Shown in pieces: positions 1 to 12,009 of a stretch of DNA of 64,000 bases. Source of the DNA: Echinarachnius parma (lineage: Eukaryota; Echinodermata; Echinoidea; Clypeasteroida; Echinarachniidae); NCBI GenBank assembly GCA_037951105.1, contig JBAMJV010008915.1, positions 124,001 to 188,000 on the forward strand. Direction: 5' to 3'. Positions within the stretch are counted from its first letter, which is position 1; every line of letters begins with the position of its first letter. The translations under genes and the position numbers were made by a program. The notes under the pieces were generated by a model. It was not told where the DNA came from and ran no database searches. It saw only the letters and a list, made by a program, of their open reading frames with translations.

Positions 1-43
1 ACGATGAATGCAATTGTTTTTCCAAAATTGTCCCCATATGTAG

Positions 44-3000
44 GTCACCTTCTTGAACTCTGTGATCGTCGATCTCCAGCGAAAGAATGATGAGCTGAGA
101 GCCAGGCTGGAAGTCATGGAATCGGGCTACATGAACGGTGACCACGATGAGATCGGCTTCGATGTCGAGTAAGAACTCTCCTTTCTAGTTTGATTTCTTT
201 CTTTATTTATATATCAAAGATTGTTTGATTTTGATACATATTAGATTAAGCAGGCTCAAAATTAACACTCTCTAGAAGCCATGGCGCTACATGATCAGAG
301 AAGATGATATTGGCTTTGATGTTGAGTAAGGACCCTCCTTTCAGTTTAAACAAAATTTGTATTCATCAAGGATTGTTTGATTTTGATATGATCAACCAGG
401 GCTCGAAATCCACACTGTAGCTAGTACTAGTACTCAGCGGATGCATCTGAGATTGAGTATACAACGCCATGATCTTAATCCAATATTAATGTCTGAAGCT
501 AGGAATCATAGAATCCTGCTACATGAACGGTGACCAAGATGAGATTGGCTTCGATGTTGAGTAAGAACTTTCCTTTCTAGTTTCATTTCTTTCTTGTTTT
601 TATTATTCATCAAAGATTCTTTTATTTTGATATGATTGACCAGGGCTCAAAATCTGCACTGTGGCTAGAAGCCATCAGGCTACATGAATGGAGAACACAA
701 TGAGATCGGCTTTGATGTCGATTAAGAAACCTCTTTTCAAGTTTGATTTTGTTTAAAATTCATTGTTTGATTTTAATTTTTATCAACCAGGGCTCGAAAT
801 CAACACTGGCTCCTAGGTCTATGGCTACCAAAATTGAATCCTAGGTCAAAATTCAAATTCAGCTTACTGTTGATTTTTATTTGCAAAAGAAAATACATAC
901 AATACTGTACAAACAACACTTTTGATGAGGCCAAATTTGACTCACTTGATTTAGTAGGCAACCAAGTTTAAATAGGCAGTTTACGCTTTTCTCTGTTTTG
1001 GACCACCAAATATAAATAGTTCAAAATGTCTTCCCTGGTAATGAGGCCATCAATTCAATTTGAATGATCTCACATTTTAACAAGGAAAACATTATTGTGG
1101 CAATGTTGCCATACTATTCAGTGACTGAGCCACAAAATTTGAATAGTCTTGAATTCTAATCAGTGGACAAGTTTATTTCGAGCCTTGATTTCATGATTCT
1201 CCATAGAAAAGAGAAATCCAAGGAACCTCCAGCACCCTCCTCTGAGGGGTAAAGTATTTTGGTTTATTTGTTATTTTTGTATGCAGTGATACTTCATTCA
1301 TTCATTCTTGTAATTTACTCTTATTTTCATCTTTAACAGAATATTTCAACCAATTAAATGTAGAATAGAAGTTGGAGACATGTTTTGGGGGGATTTTGTT
1401 CAGCTTGCTGTTTTGGTGCATTAATCCGGTTGTGGAGTGACTTCAAAATGTCCATAGTCATAGAGTAATGAAATATTGTGATATGAAATTTAAAATTGAA
1501 TGTTTTATTATAAGTGAACTCTCCCCTTAATGTAACAGTTTTGTAAATCCAAGCTTATTTTAGCTAAAGTAATAGAATACAAATAGTGAAGAAAAAAATT
1601 GCAATCAAAAAAGATTGTACAATTGGTATGGTTTTTGGTGTTCCTGATCCCTTTTGAACAAAATTATAATAATGTTCTTTTAAAACAAAAACTGTTTATA
1701 ATGAAGAAGCCCATGATATCTCTTGGAAGGTTGTTTGGAAACTGTTTGTTAAGGCATAGATTTTATTCTGGAACTTTCTTAAATTAATATAGTTCCACAT
1801 CAATTTTCTCCTTGAAATGTTTAATATCTGGCATTCTGGAGAAAACAAATCTGGAAATAAAATGTCAGATTTTGACAATATTAACAAATAAATAAACGGT
1901 AGAATGAAAGGTCCTCAATGATACAAACACACGTCTCTTTCTTGAGACTACTTGTTAAACCGTCGGAGATGATGTTAGTTTAAGGGATTTATGCAGTCGG
2001 TTTTATTTCAACAAGTGCATTATCCTTTTTTCCCTGATTGATGCATATGCTTTTGTTGCCCGATTCATATTTTGCATTATTAAACTTATTACGTAAGAAT
2101 ATGACAAATGAGACTTGAGTTTGTTAACATATTAGAGAGTCATGTACTTCCAGATGATTTTTTTTTGTACGAGTGAAAAAAAAGAAGACCTTTGTGTTTG
2201 TCCAAATTTTCAAGGAATAAAATTAATCTGCGTTGAATCATTTCACTTCAGTTCAATTCTTTAGTTAGTGGAGTGAATTTAACCCATAGACCTAATGTTG
2301 AATTACCAGTTGTGTTTTCAATTTAATCGCAAGTTTAAATACTATCCCTCTCATGACAATTTGTGTCACTAGGTGCTTCAATTATTTCTGAGATGCCCAA
2401 TGATTTGAGATGATGAGTTAATTAATATGATCATGTTTTGATATTGGGTTTGGATTCATTTCACATTTCATGATAAATATAAGCCATTAATCAGTGGTAT
2501 GACCATACTTGCCTTTATTAAACTAACAATCATTCATTGGGTCATGTTGGTTCATGAGTTTGAAGTGCACAGTTTGGGAGAAAAATACATTGTCTCTTTT
2601 GCATCCCTTCCCCACCCCCTCTTACCCTCCTTTAGTCTGGACATCAGCACCCATGGCCCACCGCCCCGCCTCTTCTGTGACATCTGCGATGTGTTTGACC
2701 TCCACGACACCGAAGACTGCCCTCTACAGGCCAGCTCGGACAGCCCTCCCGCCTCGCACTACCACGGCACAAAGCTTGAAGTCAGGCCGTACTGCGATAT
2801 CTGCGAAGGTGAGTTAACTTATGGGAGGAGAACAGATAGACTAAAGAAGAAAAAAATTGTAAATAAAATGAGCAAAGAAAATAGGATTTCCACAGGATTC
2901 GAACCTAAGGCCTCTGAAATTGCTAGACCATAGCTCTACTAACTGAGGCTATGACCTCATAGACAATGACAAAGTACATACTTATGTAAAGTAATTGTAG

Positions 3001-3773
3001 GGGAGTGGTAAAATGGCTGCTCATTCACAACTCTTTAGAGTGTAAAGGGAAATGATATTATCCAGATTTTCCTACAGATCAGTGGGTTTTTTGCACTAGT
3101 TTGATAATTGTATGCACTAGAAGTGTTATGACATGTACACTCATTCAGTGTGACTTGAGATTGCTTTTAAAAAGTGGCATGGGACTCTTTCATCATTTGA
3201 TACTTGTGTCCCAATTACGGGTATAAATACATGTGATAGGATCTTCCTATTATAAGTGAATGGTTGATGAATAGACCATTATCACTCCATACCCTCCTCC
3301 TGTACCGAACAAAAGTTTTGCAGACATATTTACGCCCGTGGTATCGATATTTGTGCAACATAATGGATTATCTTGCTTGTTTTGCTTGTAATTATATGTA
3401 TTTCAATTCTGTTGTATGGATTTTGATTGCATAATATTTGTAAAAAGCATAGTCCGCAGATTAAAGGGATCTACTTTGATGTGCAAATGTCTTGTGTTAT
3501 CCATTTACAACTCAACTGTATAAAATGTTTTATTATAGTTATATTTAGTAGTATTAACTTCATATTTCCTTTCATATTTTTCTTTTGTTTTGGGCTACCT
3601 AGTTCTGATTTAGGCCACAACATTTGAAAGGACTTCATCCAGCCAGCAATTGAAATGTTTAATTTTAACTACGAACATCAGTTTATATTTGTATTCTCTT
3701 TCTCAAATTCTTTCTCCAATGCGCAGTTTTCGGCCACTGGACAGAGAATTGTGATGACGAACAGACGTTTTGA
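44..3773 (+). CDS. CLIP1: CLIP1 (CLIP-170) microtubule plus-end tracking protein, C-terminal four coding exons (partial gene)
   Basis: Coding exons are 44-168, 1207-1248, 2636-2808 and 3727-3773 (stop TGA 3771-3773); all junctions are GT-AG and keep one frame. The first exon encodes the end of the coiled coil ([20 protein letters not shown]), nearly identical to the end of the vertebrate CLIP-170 coiled coil. Exon three holds the first zinc knuckle ([17 protein letters not shown]2CX5HX4C) and starts the second, which the last intron splits ([15 protein letters not shown]2CX4HX4C). The protein ends in DDEQTF, matching the acidic ETF tail that in CLIP-170 binds CAP-Gly domains of CLIP-170 itself and p150Glued. 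The N-terminal CAP-Gly domains and most of the coiled coil lie upstream of the window. CLIP2 lacks the knuckles, so CLIP1 is the better assignment. The intron after exon 44-168 contains three extra copies of that exon's 3' edge. Confidence 0.93.
270..840 (+). pseudogene. Three tandem copies of the 3' edge of CLIP1 exon 44-168 with flanking intron
   Basis: Exon-like pieces end at about 325, 560 and 722. Each repeats the exon's final segment ([15 protein letters not shown] and variants) followed by about 100 bp of the same intron (CCTTTCTAGTTT.. and TTGTTTGATTTTGATA..). The copies ending at 325 and 560 keep the GA|GTAAG donor; in the copy ending at 722 the donor has mutated to TTAAG. No clear acceptor precedes any copy, so they are probably not spliced in as exons. 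They could act as decoy donors. Confidence 0.85.
2870..2960 (-). repeat. tRNA-derived SINE fragment (family 1)
   Basis: On the minus strand there is a tRNA-like head: an A-box-like segment (TAGCCTCAGTTAGTAGAGC), then a B box GGTTCGAATCC at 2905-2895, followed by a tail containing TTTTCTTTGCTC. The same head and tail motif recur at about 9800-9893 (minus), and the B box and tail at about 52205-52290 (plus). The arms do not form a convincing acceptor stem, so I call it a SINE rather than a functional tRNA. Confidence 0.6.
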
Positions 3774-6700
3774 TCTCAAGACACCGTCTCGAGAAGCCAA
3801 TCAGAATGTCTCCGTAAATCAATTCTACGTCCAGTTATCAGCAGTTATCTATCAGTACTCGTGAATCGCCAGTTTTGAGCTCCAACTTCTGCTAGTGAAA
3901 TATCCAGGGTTGTCGAAAAGTTTGGAGGTGCCTAGATCAAGACCATGATGCAGTGGAACCTGTCTATTAGGACCCCCAGGGGAAATAAGAAAAGTGGCCA
4001 GTGTAGACAGGTGTCTAGGGTTGCTGGAAAGTCTGAAATTGCCTAGTTCAAGATCATCATACAATTGAACCTGTTTATTAAGGCCACCCAAGGGCAGATA
4101 GAAAAGTGGCCACTGTAGACAGGTGTCTAGGGTTGTAGTCTGAAGGTGCCTCGATCAAGACCATGATACGGTCCAACCTGTCTATTAGGACCACCCAAGA
4201 GAAATAAGACATGTCTGTGGCAACTGTAGACAATTGACCTTTTTAGACAGGTTCAACTTCAAATCTCTATGAAACACCCTCAGATGTGAATTCCTTTGCC
4301 TTTAATACTCCATCTCATCCCCTCCCATATCCCAAGATTGATTTCTCTTTGTCTTATCAGATCGACGCTACATATTTTGCACTCGAGCAGTGAAATGTTT
4401 TCACCACAAAAGTTCAATCTATATGATTTGGAACTTTGCAATTAGGTTTTTAGTATATGGCAAGGAGGTAATTTTCTACATATAAAATGGAACTATTGAA
4501 TAGGTTTTAGAATCTTTCTGATTGGGGAATATTTCTTAGACAGGTAACTTCCAGCTTTTCCTTTAAAACTAGAGTTTAATGTCAGTACTCTGTGTATAAA
4601 GTTTAATGTAACTTTCAGTACTGTTGTACATTTATGTAGGTTAAAACTCCAGAAATGTTCCTTTAAAAAATCCGGACTAAATATTTGTCATTCGCAATCT
4701 GAACATCGAAAAAGTCAAACATTTTAATATCTACATGTATATACTATATCCCTGCATAACCATGAAGTGAGGCAATAATTAACATGTAGTAAATAATTAT
4801 TTAAAAAAAAAAAAGTTAATTTCTAGCATTGTATATAATGACTTTTTTGGGGTAAAATTAAGACTATATTGGGGTTTAAAAATGCAAAGAAACTATAGTT
4901 TATCTGAATGTTGAAATGAAATATTGTAGATTTCACTCAGAAATTTTGTACCAAGATGTATATAATACTTTGTTTTTTGTTTGGTTTTCAAAATGAAAAA
5001 TTTGTAAATTTATTTATAGCAGATTTATGTAGAAATATATTAGAGGAATGAATGTGTACAGCATAAAATAATATGTTTGTGTGTGTTTGTATTTTGTCAT
5101 TTATGTGTTCATTGTTTTAATACAAAGAGGTACATGTAGAAGTGGCTAATGAAACTATGATTAAAGTATTAATATCTGCAACTTTTTTTGAGCCAAAGTA
5201 AAAGGGTATTTCAAAAGATATGTCATATATGTGTGATGGCATCGAATATTTGGTAGAAGCATAACTCATTGAAATTGTATTGGTTGGTGTTATTCACTTC
5301 TTTCTTTATTCCTCTCAAATTCTGTTTATGGGAGTATATATATATATATATATATAACAAAGAATTAAATTACCTCAAATTATTTGTAAAGTGTGCCTCT
5401 ATACTCCATATTAACTCACTGACAAAAACATTAAAGTTCTTTGATAAAAATTTACCCCAAATTCTTTGTCACAGAAATAGTTAATTTCTCAATTTCTCTT
5501 GTTTACTTTGAGGCACTTTTGTTTCAATTTTAAAAAGACTTTTTGATATTGAATCAACCTTATGGTGTAGGGTCTTTGTAACATTTATTTCACGTCATTA
5601 TTTTGTTTCTTTTGATATTTTGGTTTTGTCATCTTTCTTCCATTCTAAGACATTGTTACCAAGTGCTTCACCAAATGTTAATGGGTCATTTCGTATTTTT
5701 CATATTGTTCTAATTTTTGTTTGTGTACAAAGTCCATGGTTTGTTTCAATGAATACTAATTTGTATCTATAGTTCAAAAGCAGATACATACCAAGTTCGC
5801 ATTTACAGTGTATAATTATTTTCTTTATGATACCCACATCCTTCAAATTATACCATTGACTCTACTCTGTAGTAGTATCATAGTATGGTCAGTGATTAAA
5901 CATATGTGCCTGTATTAAAATGTAAAACTTAAAATTAAAAATTTTATGACAAGATGATTTACAGAAAGGGGTGCTCATTCTATTGTATGAAGAAGAATGC
6001 TTAACACGGGCTGTGGCCAATCTAATGCTATACACCACCACGTGCAGTATGTGTTTATAGCTGTGCTAATTTTGATTACAAAATGTGTGCCGCAGTCTTT
6101 GAAGTTTTCAATCATATCAAGATACTTTTCTCCTCATTTCTTCCTCATTATTTAAAAGACTTGACAAGTTCTTCCGTAGGATTACTAATCAAATTGATGA
6201 GGTATACATGTTAGTAAAAGTACATTTAGACGTGTATGGAAAATCACCTTCAAGGCTTCATCGTCAATGGGTTGCGATACATGTAGTTTCCATATCTATG
6301 GTGTGCATACTTATTTTATAACTTTTTTTGCTAGCATACATTTTTTGAACATTTGAGCAACTTGTTCGTCCATTCTGGTTCGATTCATCTTATTTTAATG
6401 CTGCAAATTTATTCTAAACATGGTTCTTTGGGTAAAACGGACATGTAGAAAACAAATCTTTCGCCATTTTTCTCAATTTCAAAGCACATTATTTATTGCG
6501 TATAAAACAAAATATTCTATGTAAAAACGAAAATGCTTGTGCAACAGAAAAGAAATACTCATTGAGTATAAATCCTTATGGCTAAAAAGGAATGCATATT
6601 GAAATTAAATTGTAAATTACTTAAATTCACTTATAGCTGTTGAGTTGTGGATTTATTATGGTCCTGCACTTTTGATATTAAAGAAAGTATCATAATTGTG

Positions 6701-7100
6701 TTGGTCATACATGTATATGTGGCATGACATCTAACAATAAGAGGTCAGTAGATATTTATCATGATGACTTTTGAATGATTTGTTATAAAACTAATGATAA
6801 AACATTTTTGTTGCAAATTTGAATGCAAATAAATATGTGATTCTTTGCAAACTTTGCTGTTCATATTTAATGATATGTTGTCCTTGTCACCCCCTTCCAT
6901 ATAAACTTTAACATGCAAAAAACAACACCACCTCTGTTTTTATTTTTTTTACCCATATAAACACACCCTTCAAGCCCACCGCACATGATCTGATCCGATC
7001 CAGCAAACGATTAAGGATCTGATTTAATATGCACATCTTCCTTAAGTTCAAATATGCAGTTGTTCGTCGAATCAGAAATGAATCAGGTAAAGTGCGGTGG
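3774..7100 (+). other. CLIP1 3' UTR and AT-rich intergenic DNA
   Basis: No coding potential is seen. The stretch holds the tandem repeat at 3905-4260, a TA dinucleotide run at about 5334-5356 and many AATAAA-like hexamers. The hexamer at 6828-6833 is one of several possible CLIP1 poly(A) signals, and the sequence cannot decide which is used. Confidence 0.5.
3905..4260. repeat. Three-copy tandem repeat of about 115 bp
   Basis: Three diverged units share GAACCTGTCTATTAGGACC and GTGTAGACAGGTGTCTAGGG. The units begin just past the CLIP1 stop and so probably lie in its 3' UTR. The wording resembles the mariner-like GTGGAACCT repeats at 25677-25811 and 62949-63117. Confidence 0.7.
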
Positions 7101-7124
7101 GCTTTATGTGTACATGTATATGTA

Positions 7125-7261
7125 CAGTGGCGTAGCGACAGGGGGGCACATGCTGAATAAAACAAAGACAAAATAAGGGGACATTAAAAAAAACATAAGA
7201 TGTGCCCCCCAATGATTGTGCGTGCCCCCCCCCCAATCAGTCCGACCACGCTACGCCACTG
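7125..7261. mobile_element. hAT-type MITE, CAGTGGCGTAG family
   Basis: The terminal inverted repeat CAGTGGCGTAGC is mirrored by GCTACGCCACTG at 7250-7261. Flanks are TATATGTA (7117-7124) and TTTATGTA (7262-7269), an 8-bp target duplication with one mismatch. Related GTGGCGTAGC ends occur at about 49788, and a degenerate one at about 15800. Confidence 0.75.
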
Positions 7262-7480
7262 TTTATGTATGTACATGTACATCCAAAGACACAAGAGGTG
7301 TACAAACATACATACTTAAGTGTTGCAAACTATGGATGTGTAGATTGTGTACCATATAAATTAAGTTGTAGCATTGTAACATGATGCGGAGTCTGTATGT
7401 CATGTCGGAACGGTCTAAAAAATGTGACTGCACCTTGTGCGTTTAAATAATGTCAAATATACATCGTGAACACAATTTTT

Positions 7481-8465
7481 TAGCTCATCCGGCCCGAAGG
7501 GCCCGATGAGCTTATGCCATGCCGTTGCGTCCGTCGTCCGTCCGTCCGTCCGTCCGTCCTTCCGTCCTTCCGTCCGTCCGTCCACAATTTTCAAAATGCT
7601 TCTTCTTCGTTATTTTTCAACCGATTTTGATTCTGATTGTTTCATAAGATAGGGCTAGGAGGGGGATTTAAAACTTCTACACAGAATCGTGAAATTCATT
7701 ATATATGCTAATTTATGCAAATTTATTCGAAATCACAAAAAATGCTTCTTCTCCTTCATTTCTTGACCGATTTTGATTTGGTTTGCTTTATCTGGTAGAG
7801 CTAACTTTGGTACACTAAACTTCTACACAGAATTTTGAAATTTTTCTCCATTAATTAATTATGGTAATTTATGCAAATTTATTCCAAAAATCACAAAAAA
7901 TGCTTCTTCTCCTTCATTTCTTGACCGATTTTAATTTGGTTTGCTTTATCTGGTAGAGCTAACTTTGGTACACTAAACTTCTACACAGAATTTTGAAATT
8001 TTTCTCCATTAATTAATTATGGTAATTTATGCAAATTTATTCCAAAAATCACAAAAAATGCTTCTTCTCCTTCATTTCTCGACCGATTTTGATTTGGTTT
8101 GCTTTATCTGGTAGAGCTAACTTTGGTACACTAAACTTCTACACAGAATTTAGAAATTTTTCTCCATGAATTAACTATGGTAATTTTTTATTTATTTATT
8201 TATTTATTTTTTTTTTTTTAATTATTTATTTTTATTTTTTTTTATTTATTATTTTTTAAATTTATTTTTTAAATTTTTTATATTTATTTATATATTTTTT
8301 TCCCCATGTCCCTTCTGGGGCGTCAAATTTATATTTTTTCAATCTATTTTTTTTTTTTTTAATTTCTATGTCCCTTCCAGGGCATCACATTTTTATTTTT
8401 TGACCAGTTGAAAAGTGTACCACATGAAATTTGCGATATTTGATGTTGCGAGATGCCGGATGAGC
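7481..8465. mobile_element. AGCTCATCCGG repeat element with GTCC tract and 170-bp internal tandem repeat
   Basis: It starts with a hairpin (TAGCTCATCCGGCCCGAAGG folding on GGGCCCGATGAGCTTA), followed by a CCGT/GTCC tetranucleotide tract at about 7528-7583. Roughly three copies of a 170-bp unit (GCTTCTTCTCCTTCATTTC .. CTAACTTTGGTACACTAAAC) follow, then T/A-rich low complexity at about 8185-8400. The right end CCGGATGAGC (8456-8465) inverts the left end. No protein is encoded. Similar GTCC-tract repeats are widespread in marine invertebrates; the transposon class is unknown to me. Confidence 0.65.
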
Positions 8466-8647
8466 GCTACGTCATTGACGTTCTGGTCTTTGATGCACTC
8501 GGCCCTTTTCATCGTTTGTAAACTTGTACAGGTGGAACATCTTTATAATGAGGAGCTCGAGACACTGAAAATTACCTTCTCATATCACCTGGGTTAAAAT
8601 ATTTATATATAAAGAGCTTGTTCCAGTAAAATTACTGTTATATCAAA

Positions 8648-9014
8648 TCGTCGCTGGGCTGTTAAAACCTTGTATCTCAAAAAAACAAAATTTTCAGGAG
8701 AGCAAAAAAATATTCTTATTTTAACAAATTATGTGCGTAGGCTATGTTATTTGAACGTAAGACTATGTTTGATAATCAATTCGATATGAAATGGTTGAAA
8801 TGCACGAAAAATAATTTGGAAGGCGGGAAATTGAGTTACGAGGTTTTTGAACTAAATCCTAAAATGTGATACGAGGTTTTCAAAAAGATGAATTTTGACA
8901 TTATGTTTTAAGATATGTTATTAGAAGATGAATTACACCTTAAACTTCACATTTATCAAAAAAAGTAATTTTCACCCAAATTTGAGATACGAGGTTTTAA
9001 CAGCCCAGCGACGA
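8648..9014. mobile_element. Foldback MITE with TCGTCGCTGGGCTG termini
   Basis: The left terminus TCGTCGCTGGGCTGTTAAAA is mirrored by TTTTAACAGCCCAGCGACGA at the right end, and the arms extend to the next motif (ACCTTGTATCTCAA against TTGAGATACGAGGT). Total length is 367 bp. I could not read a clear target-site duplication. Confidence 0.75.
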
Positions 9015-9799
9015 AATAGGGTTTTAAAATAGTGGGTTGTTAAAATAAAGAGTTGCGATCAATCGCAAGTCAGAAAATATTTGCATTTGAGCCAATCAGA
9101 TTAGCACATTTTCTGACTAGCAATTGATTGCAAATTTGTGATTGATCGCAAGTCTTCACACCCTAAAGTTCAGTGACTCGGACTCGGGAGCCGAGTCCCT
9201 ATGTAAAACATATGGGAACATGCTATTTCGTTGGGGACTCGGACTCGGAACTTGTGGACAGCACTGCCAAAGTTCTTTATAAAAAGGTTCCACTGTTACA
9301 TCATCACATTATATAAACACATACAAATAATGTTGACTGAAATCAAAGACATGATTGCATTCTAAAAATGTACTATTTAATATATTCTGTATTAAAATGT
9401 TAATAGTTACATCTTCAAAATAACAAATTGAAAAAAATCTCAAATTACTAATTGCAATAAGAAATTATGTATAATACATACAATGTACATAGCACAAATG
9501 AAGTAAACTAAAAACGTGCCAATATTTACTTCTCACAAACATACAAAAATAATTAACAAATTCACAAACGTATTGAATACAATCTGTACAAACATGTGCA
9601 TGTGGTGTGCAAGTAAAGAATTCATGTTAAATACTCAGTTTGGTCACTGCTACATGATAAAACAATAATTTGTAAAAATGCAATTTAAAGAAGTATGAAA
9701 TAATGACAAATTATTTGCACCATAATTAATTAATTTCAGTAAAACATAAATAATAAACTACATGTACTATGTAACTACATCCCAATTTACTTATAACCT

Positions 9800-9893
9800 A
9801 AATGAAAATTAGCAAAGAAAATAATGCTTCCCTGGGATTCGAACCCAACACCTCGGGATTGCTAGACCGGTGCTCCGTCTACGACCTGATCTA
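9800..9893 (-). repeat. tRNA-derived SINE fragment (family 1)
   Basis: The minus strand carries a tRNA-like head with B box GGTTCGAATCC and a preceding anticodon-region-like segment (GGTCTAGCAATCCCGAGG) shared with the copy at 2870-2960. A MITE (9893-10062) interrupts its 5' side. Confidence 0.6.
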
Positions 9894-10062
9894 GGCCCCG
9901 TTGCAGAAAGACTTGCAATCGATTGTAAAGATGCAATTAATTGCAAATCAGAAAATTTGTGCATTTGAACCAATCAGATGCGCGCATTTAGTCACATGAT
10001 CGGACTTACAATTAATTGCAACTTTGCAATCGCTTGCATCTCTTTCTGCAACGGGGCCCTAG
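9893..10062. mobile_element. Palindromic MITE, GGCCCCGTTGCAGAAAGA family
   Basis: The ends are GGCCCCGTTGCAGAAAGA and TCTTTCTGCAACGGGGCC. The internal arms repeat TTGCAATCGATTG/AATTAATTGCAA. Flanking CTA on both sides suggests a 3-bp target duplication, as for PIF/Harbinger, but CTA/TAG here is too short to be decisive. A second copy is at 24264-24421 and a partial one at about 9050-9165. Confidence 0.7.
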
Positions 10063-10938
10063 ACAGCTCCTGTGACGGTTTGTTCGTCCCAGAAACCCTT
10101 TTCAATGCCCATGATTACTTACAACTTCATACATTTTATGGTTAGCACACATCAGTTAACAAGTTTCTACAAGCCTGATTGTTTGTTGGAGTTGGAATAT
10201 GGGAGGAATGCGAGGGAAAATCAGTGAAAATTTGAGCGAAATGGGTCAAGAAATTAGAAACTTTTGTATTTTTAAAACTTCATGGAGTGACAGGAATTTG
10301 TTTCTCTTGTGACAGTTTTTTTTTAATCAACAAAGTAATAAATACCATTATACATTACATTTCTTAGCACAGGCCCCTCAGCCCTCTATCCAACCCCAAC
10401 CCCTAACCCTTCAGCATAACACTGGCTCTGCCATAAAATAAATGTTTAAATCACAAACAAATATTTGTTTTATTCAGTTTGATTTGCATTCCTAAGAAAT
10501 ACACATACATGTAGTTACTGTACTTTTATGTAGGTGAGAAAGGATGTTTTAGCCCTTGAACGAAATGTCATAAACAAAAAACCACAGTATAAATTAAGTT
10601 TGTGCATGAGAAATACTTAACATTTCAGCAACAAAAAATACATTAGCACAGGGTCAAAATTACTACCTACTACCTAAGATAATTTGGCACCAATACATAA
10701 CTTAAAAATAACACAACCAACACACACACACAAAATCAATAAATTGTACCTACATACTGTCTTCTACTTCTAGCCAGGGGCCTGGCTTTTAAAACATAAG
10801 GAAAGGAAGGTGAAAGCATGGAATTACCAGAGGACTAGCCCTCTTCTGAAGCCTTCACTACTTACAGTACACGTATGGCCAAGGACTACAGAATCAGAGA
10901 TAGGCGCCGCATTACATGCCAACTGAAATGGGAAGGAC

Positions 10939-11782
10939 TTAAAGGCCAAGTTGAGTTTTGGTAATTTCCAAAGTGCCCCCCCCCCCAACATCGATAGTAA
11001 CGGATTTGGTTGATTTCAATTCCATATGAAAGATCATCGAAAAAAACATGGGAAATAATAATAATTTCCATTCAAATGCTCTAATTGTTGTGAAATTTGC
11101 TTTCAAAATATCATATAAAAGTGGTTGACGCCCGGGTATCACTTTTTAGAACCGCTAGTGCGAGGCACTAGCGTTCTATGTTCTCCTAATAAAAGACTGA
11201 AACCAAATATTTGTGTGCACGCTAATTGTGCTTAAAACTATACATATGATACGGTACTTACCAGCAATTTACTCTCCAATATGTGATCCAACTACCGGGT
11301 GGATTAAGATTATGATTTTTCCTTCCATTCCGCAAAAAATCAGTGATATATGCGCCTCATGGACCAGTCTCTCCGTGTGTTAGCGCGACTGTGAACGAAT
11401 GCGAATGGGGCTTGCGAGTTGCGTCAACGGCAGTGTTGGAGTCATACTTCTATGGTTGCGATACATAATATACACGTACTACTGTATAGTATTACCGCAC
11501 ACAGTGACTGCACTACAGTCCCGTATTACCGCACACTGCACTATACAGTTACTCTATGACAGTCCCGTATTAGGACCTACAACGCTAGTGCTTCGCGCCG
11601 AGTTAATTTGACACTTCGAGTTGTAACGGCTCTTTTTGAATGATAACAGGGGTTTTACTTTGTCGTTTGTAATTGTGTATACTTTTCGAGCATGGTGAAG
11701 TTATAACTATTAGTTTGTATCGTAATCGTGCAGGTTTTGGTTACTAAAGTTAAGTTTGACCAATACTCAACTATCCCTTTAA
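10939..11782. mobile_element. TTAA-flanked MITE (Kolobok/piggyBac-like), interrupted by another element
   Basis: The termini are TTAAAGG..AAGTTGAGTTTTGG and ACTCAACTATCCCTTTAA. They match copies at 31171-31733 and 36633-37638, including internal GTTATAACTATTAGTTTGTA and CAGGTTTTGGTTACTAAA. A segment at about 11146-11610 is absent from the other copies and is a nested insertion related to the Mutator-like element at 47667-49178. Confidence 0.7.
11146..11610. mobile_element. Nested insertion related to the 47667-49178 Mutator-like MITE
   Basis: It has inverted ends around AACGCTAGTGC / GCACTAGCGTT and shares internal sequence with 47740-47900: TGATACGGTACTTACC, then the GGGTGGAT and CCATTCCGCA motifs in the same order. 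It is shorter and diverged, with a run of CCGTATTACCGCACAC repeats at about 11489-11565. Confidence 0.55.
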
Positions 11783-11919
11783 ACTAGCATTAAAATGTGT
11801 TATCAACTTGCCCTGCTTCTGTACTAGAAGTTGCAGCATGAATGTTACATGAACAGTGCTGGAATAATGCTTTCAATTGATTACACACAACATAATAAAA
11901 CATGTTTATCCTTTTTTAC

Positions 11920-12009
11920 AGTCTTTTTCAGGACTATCCCAACAGTCCTTTATAGGACTACCAACAGTCCTTTCTAGGACTATCAACAGTCCTTTCTAGG
12001 ACTACCAAC
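11920..12009. repeat. Short tandem repeat, AGTCCTTTCTAGGACTA..C unit (left half)
   Basis: Units of about 25 bp read ACAGTCCTTTCTAGGACTAC. The array continues at 13324-13440 on the other side of the hAT-like element, so the element split an existing array. Confidence 0.75.

Noticed and set aside
2870-2960. Possible minus-strand tRNA gene
   Set aside because: B box is perfect but the cloverleaf cannot be completed and related diverged copies exist, so it is a SINE.
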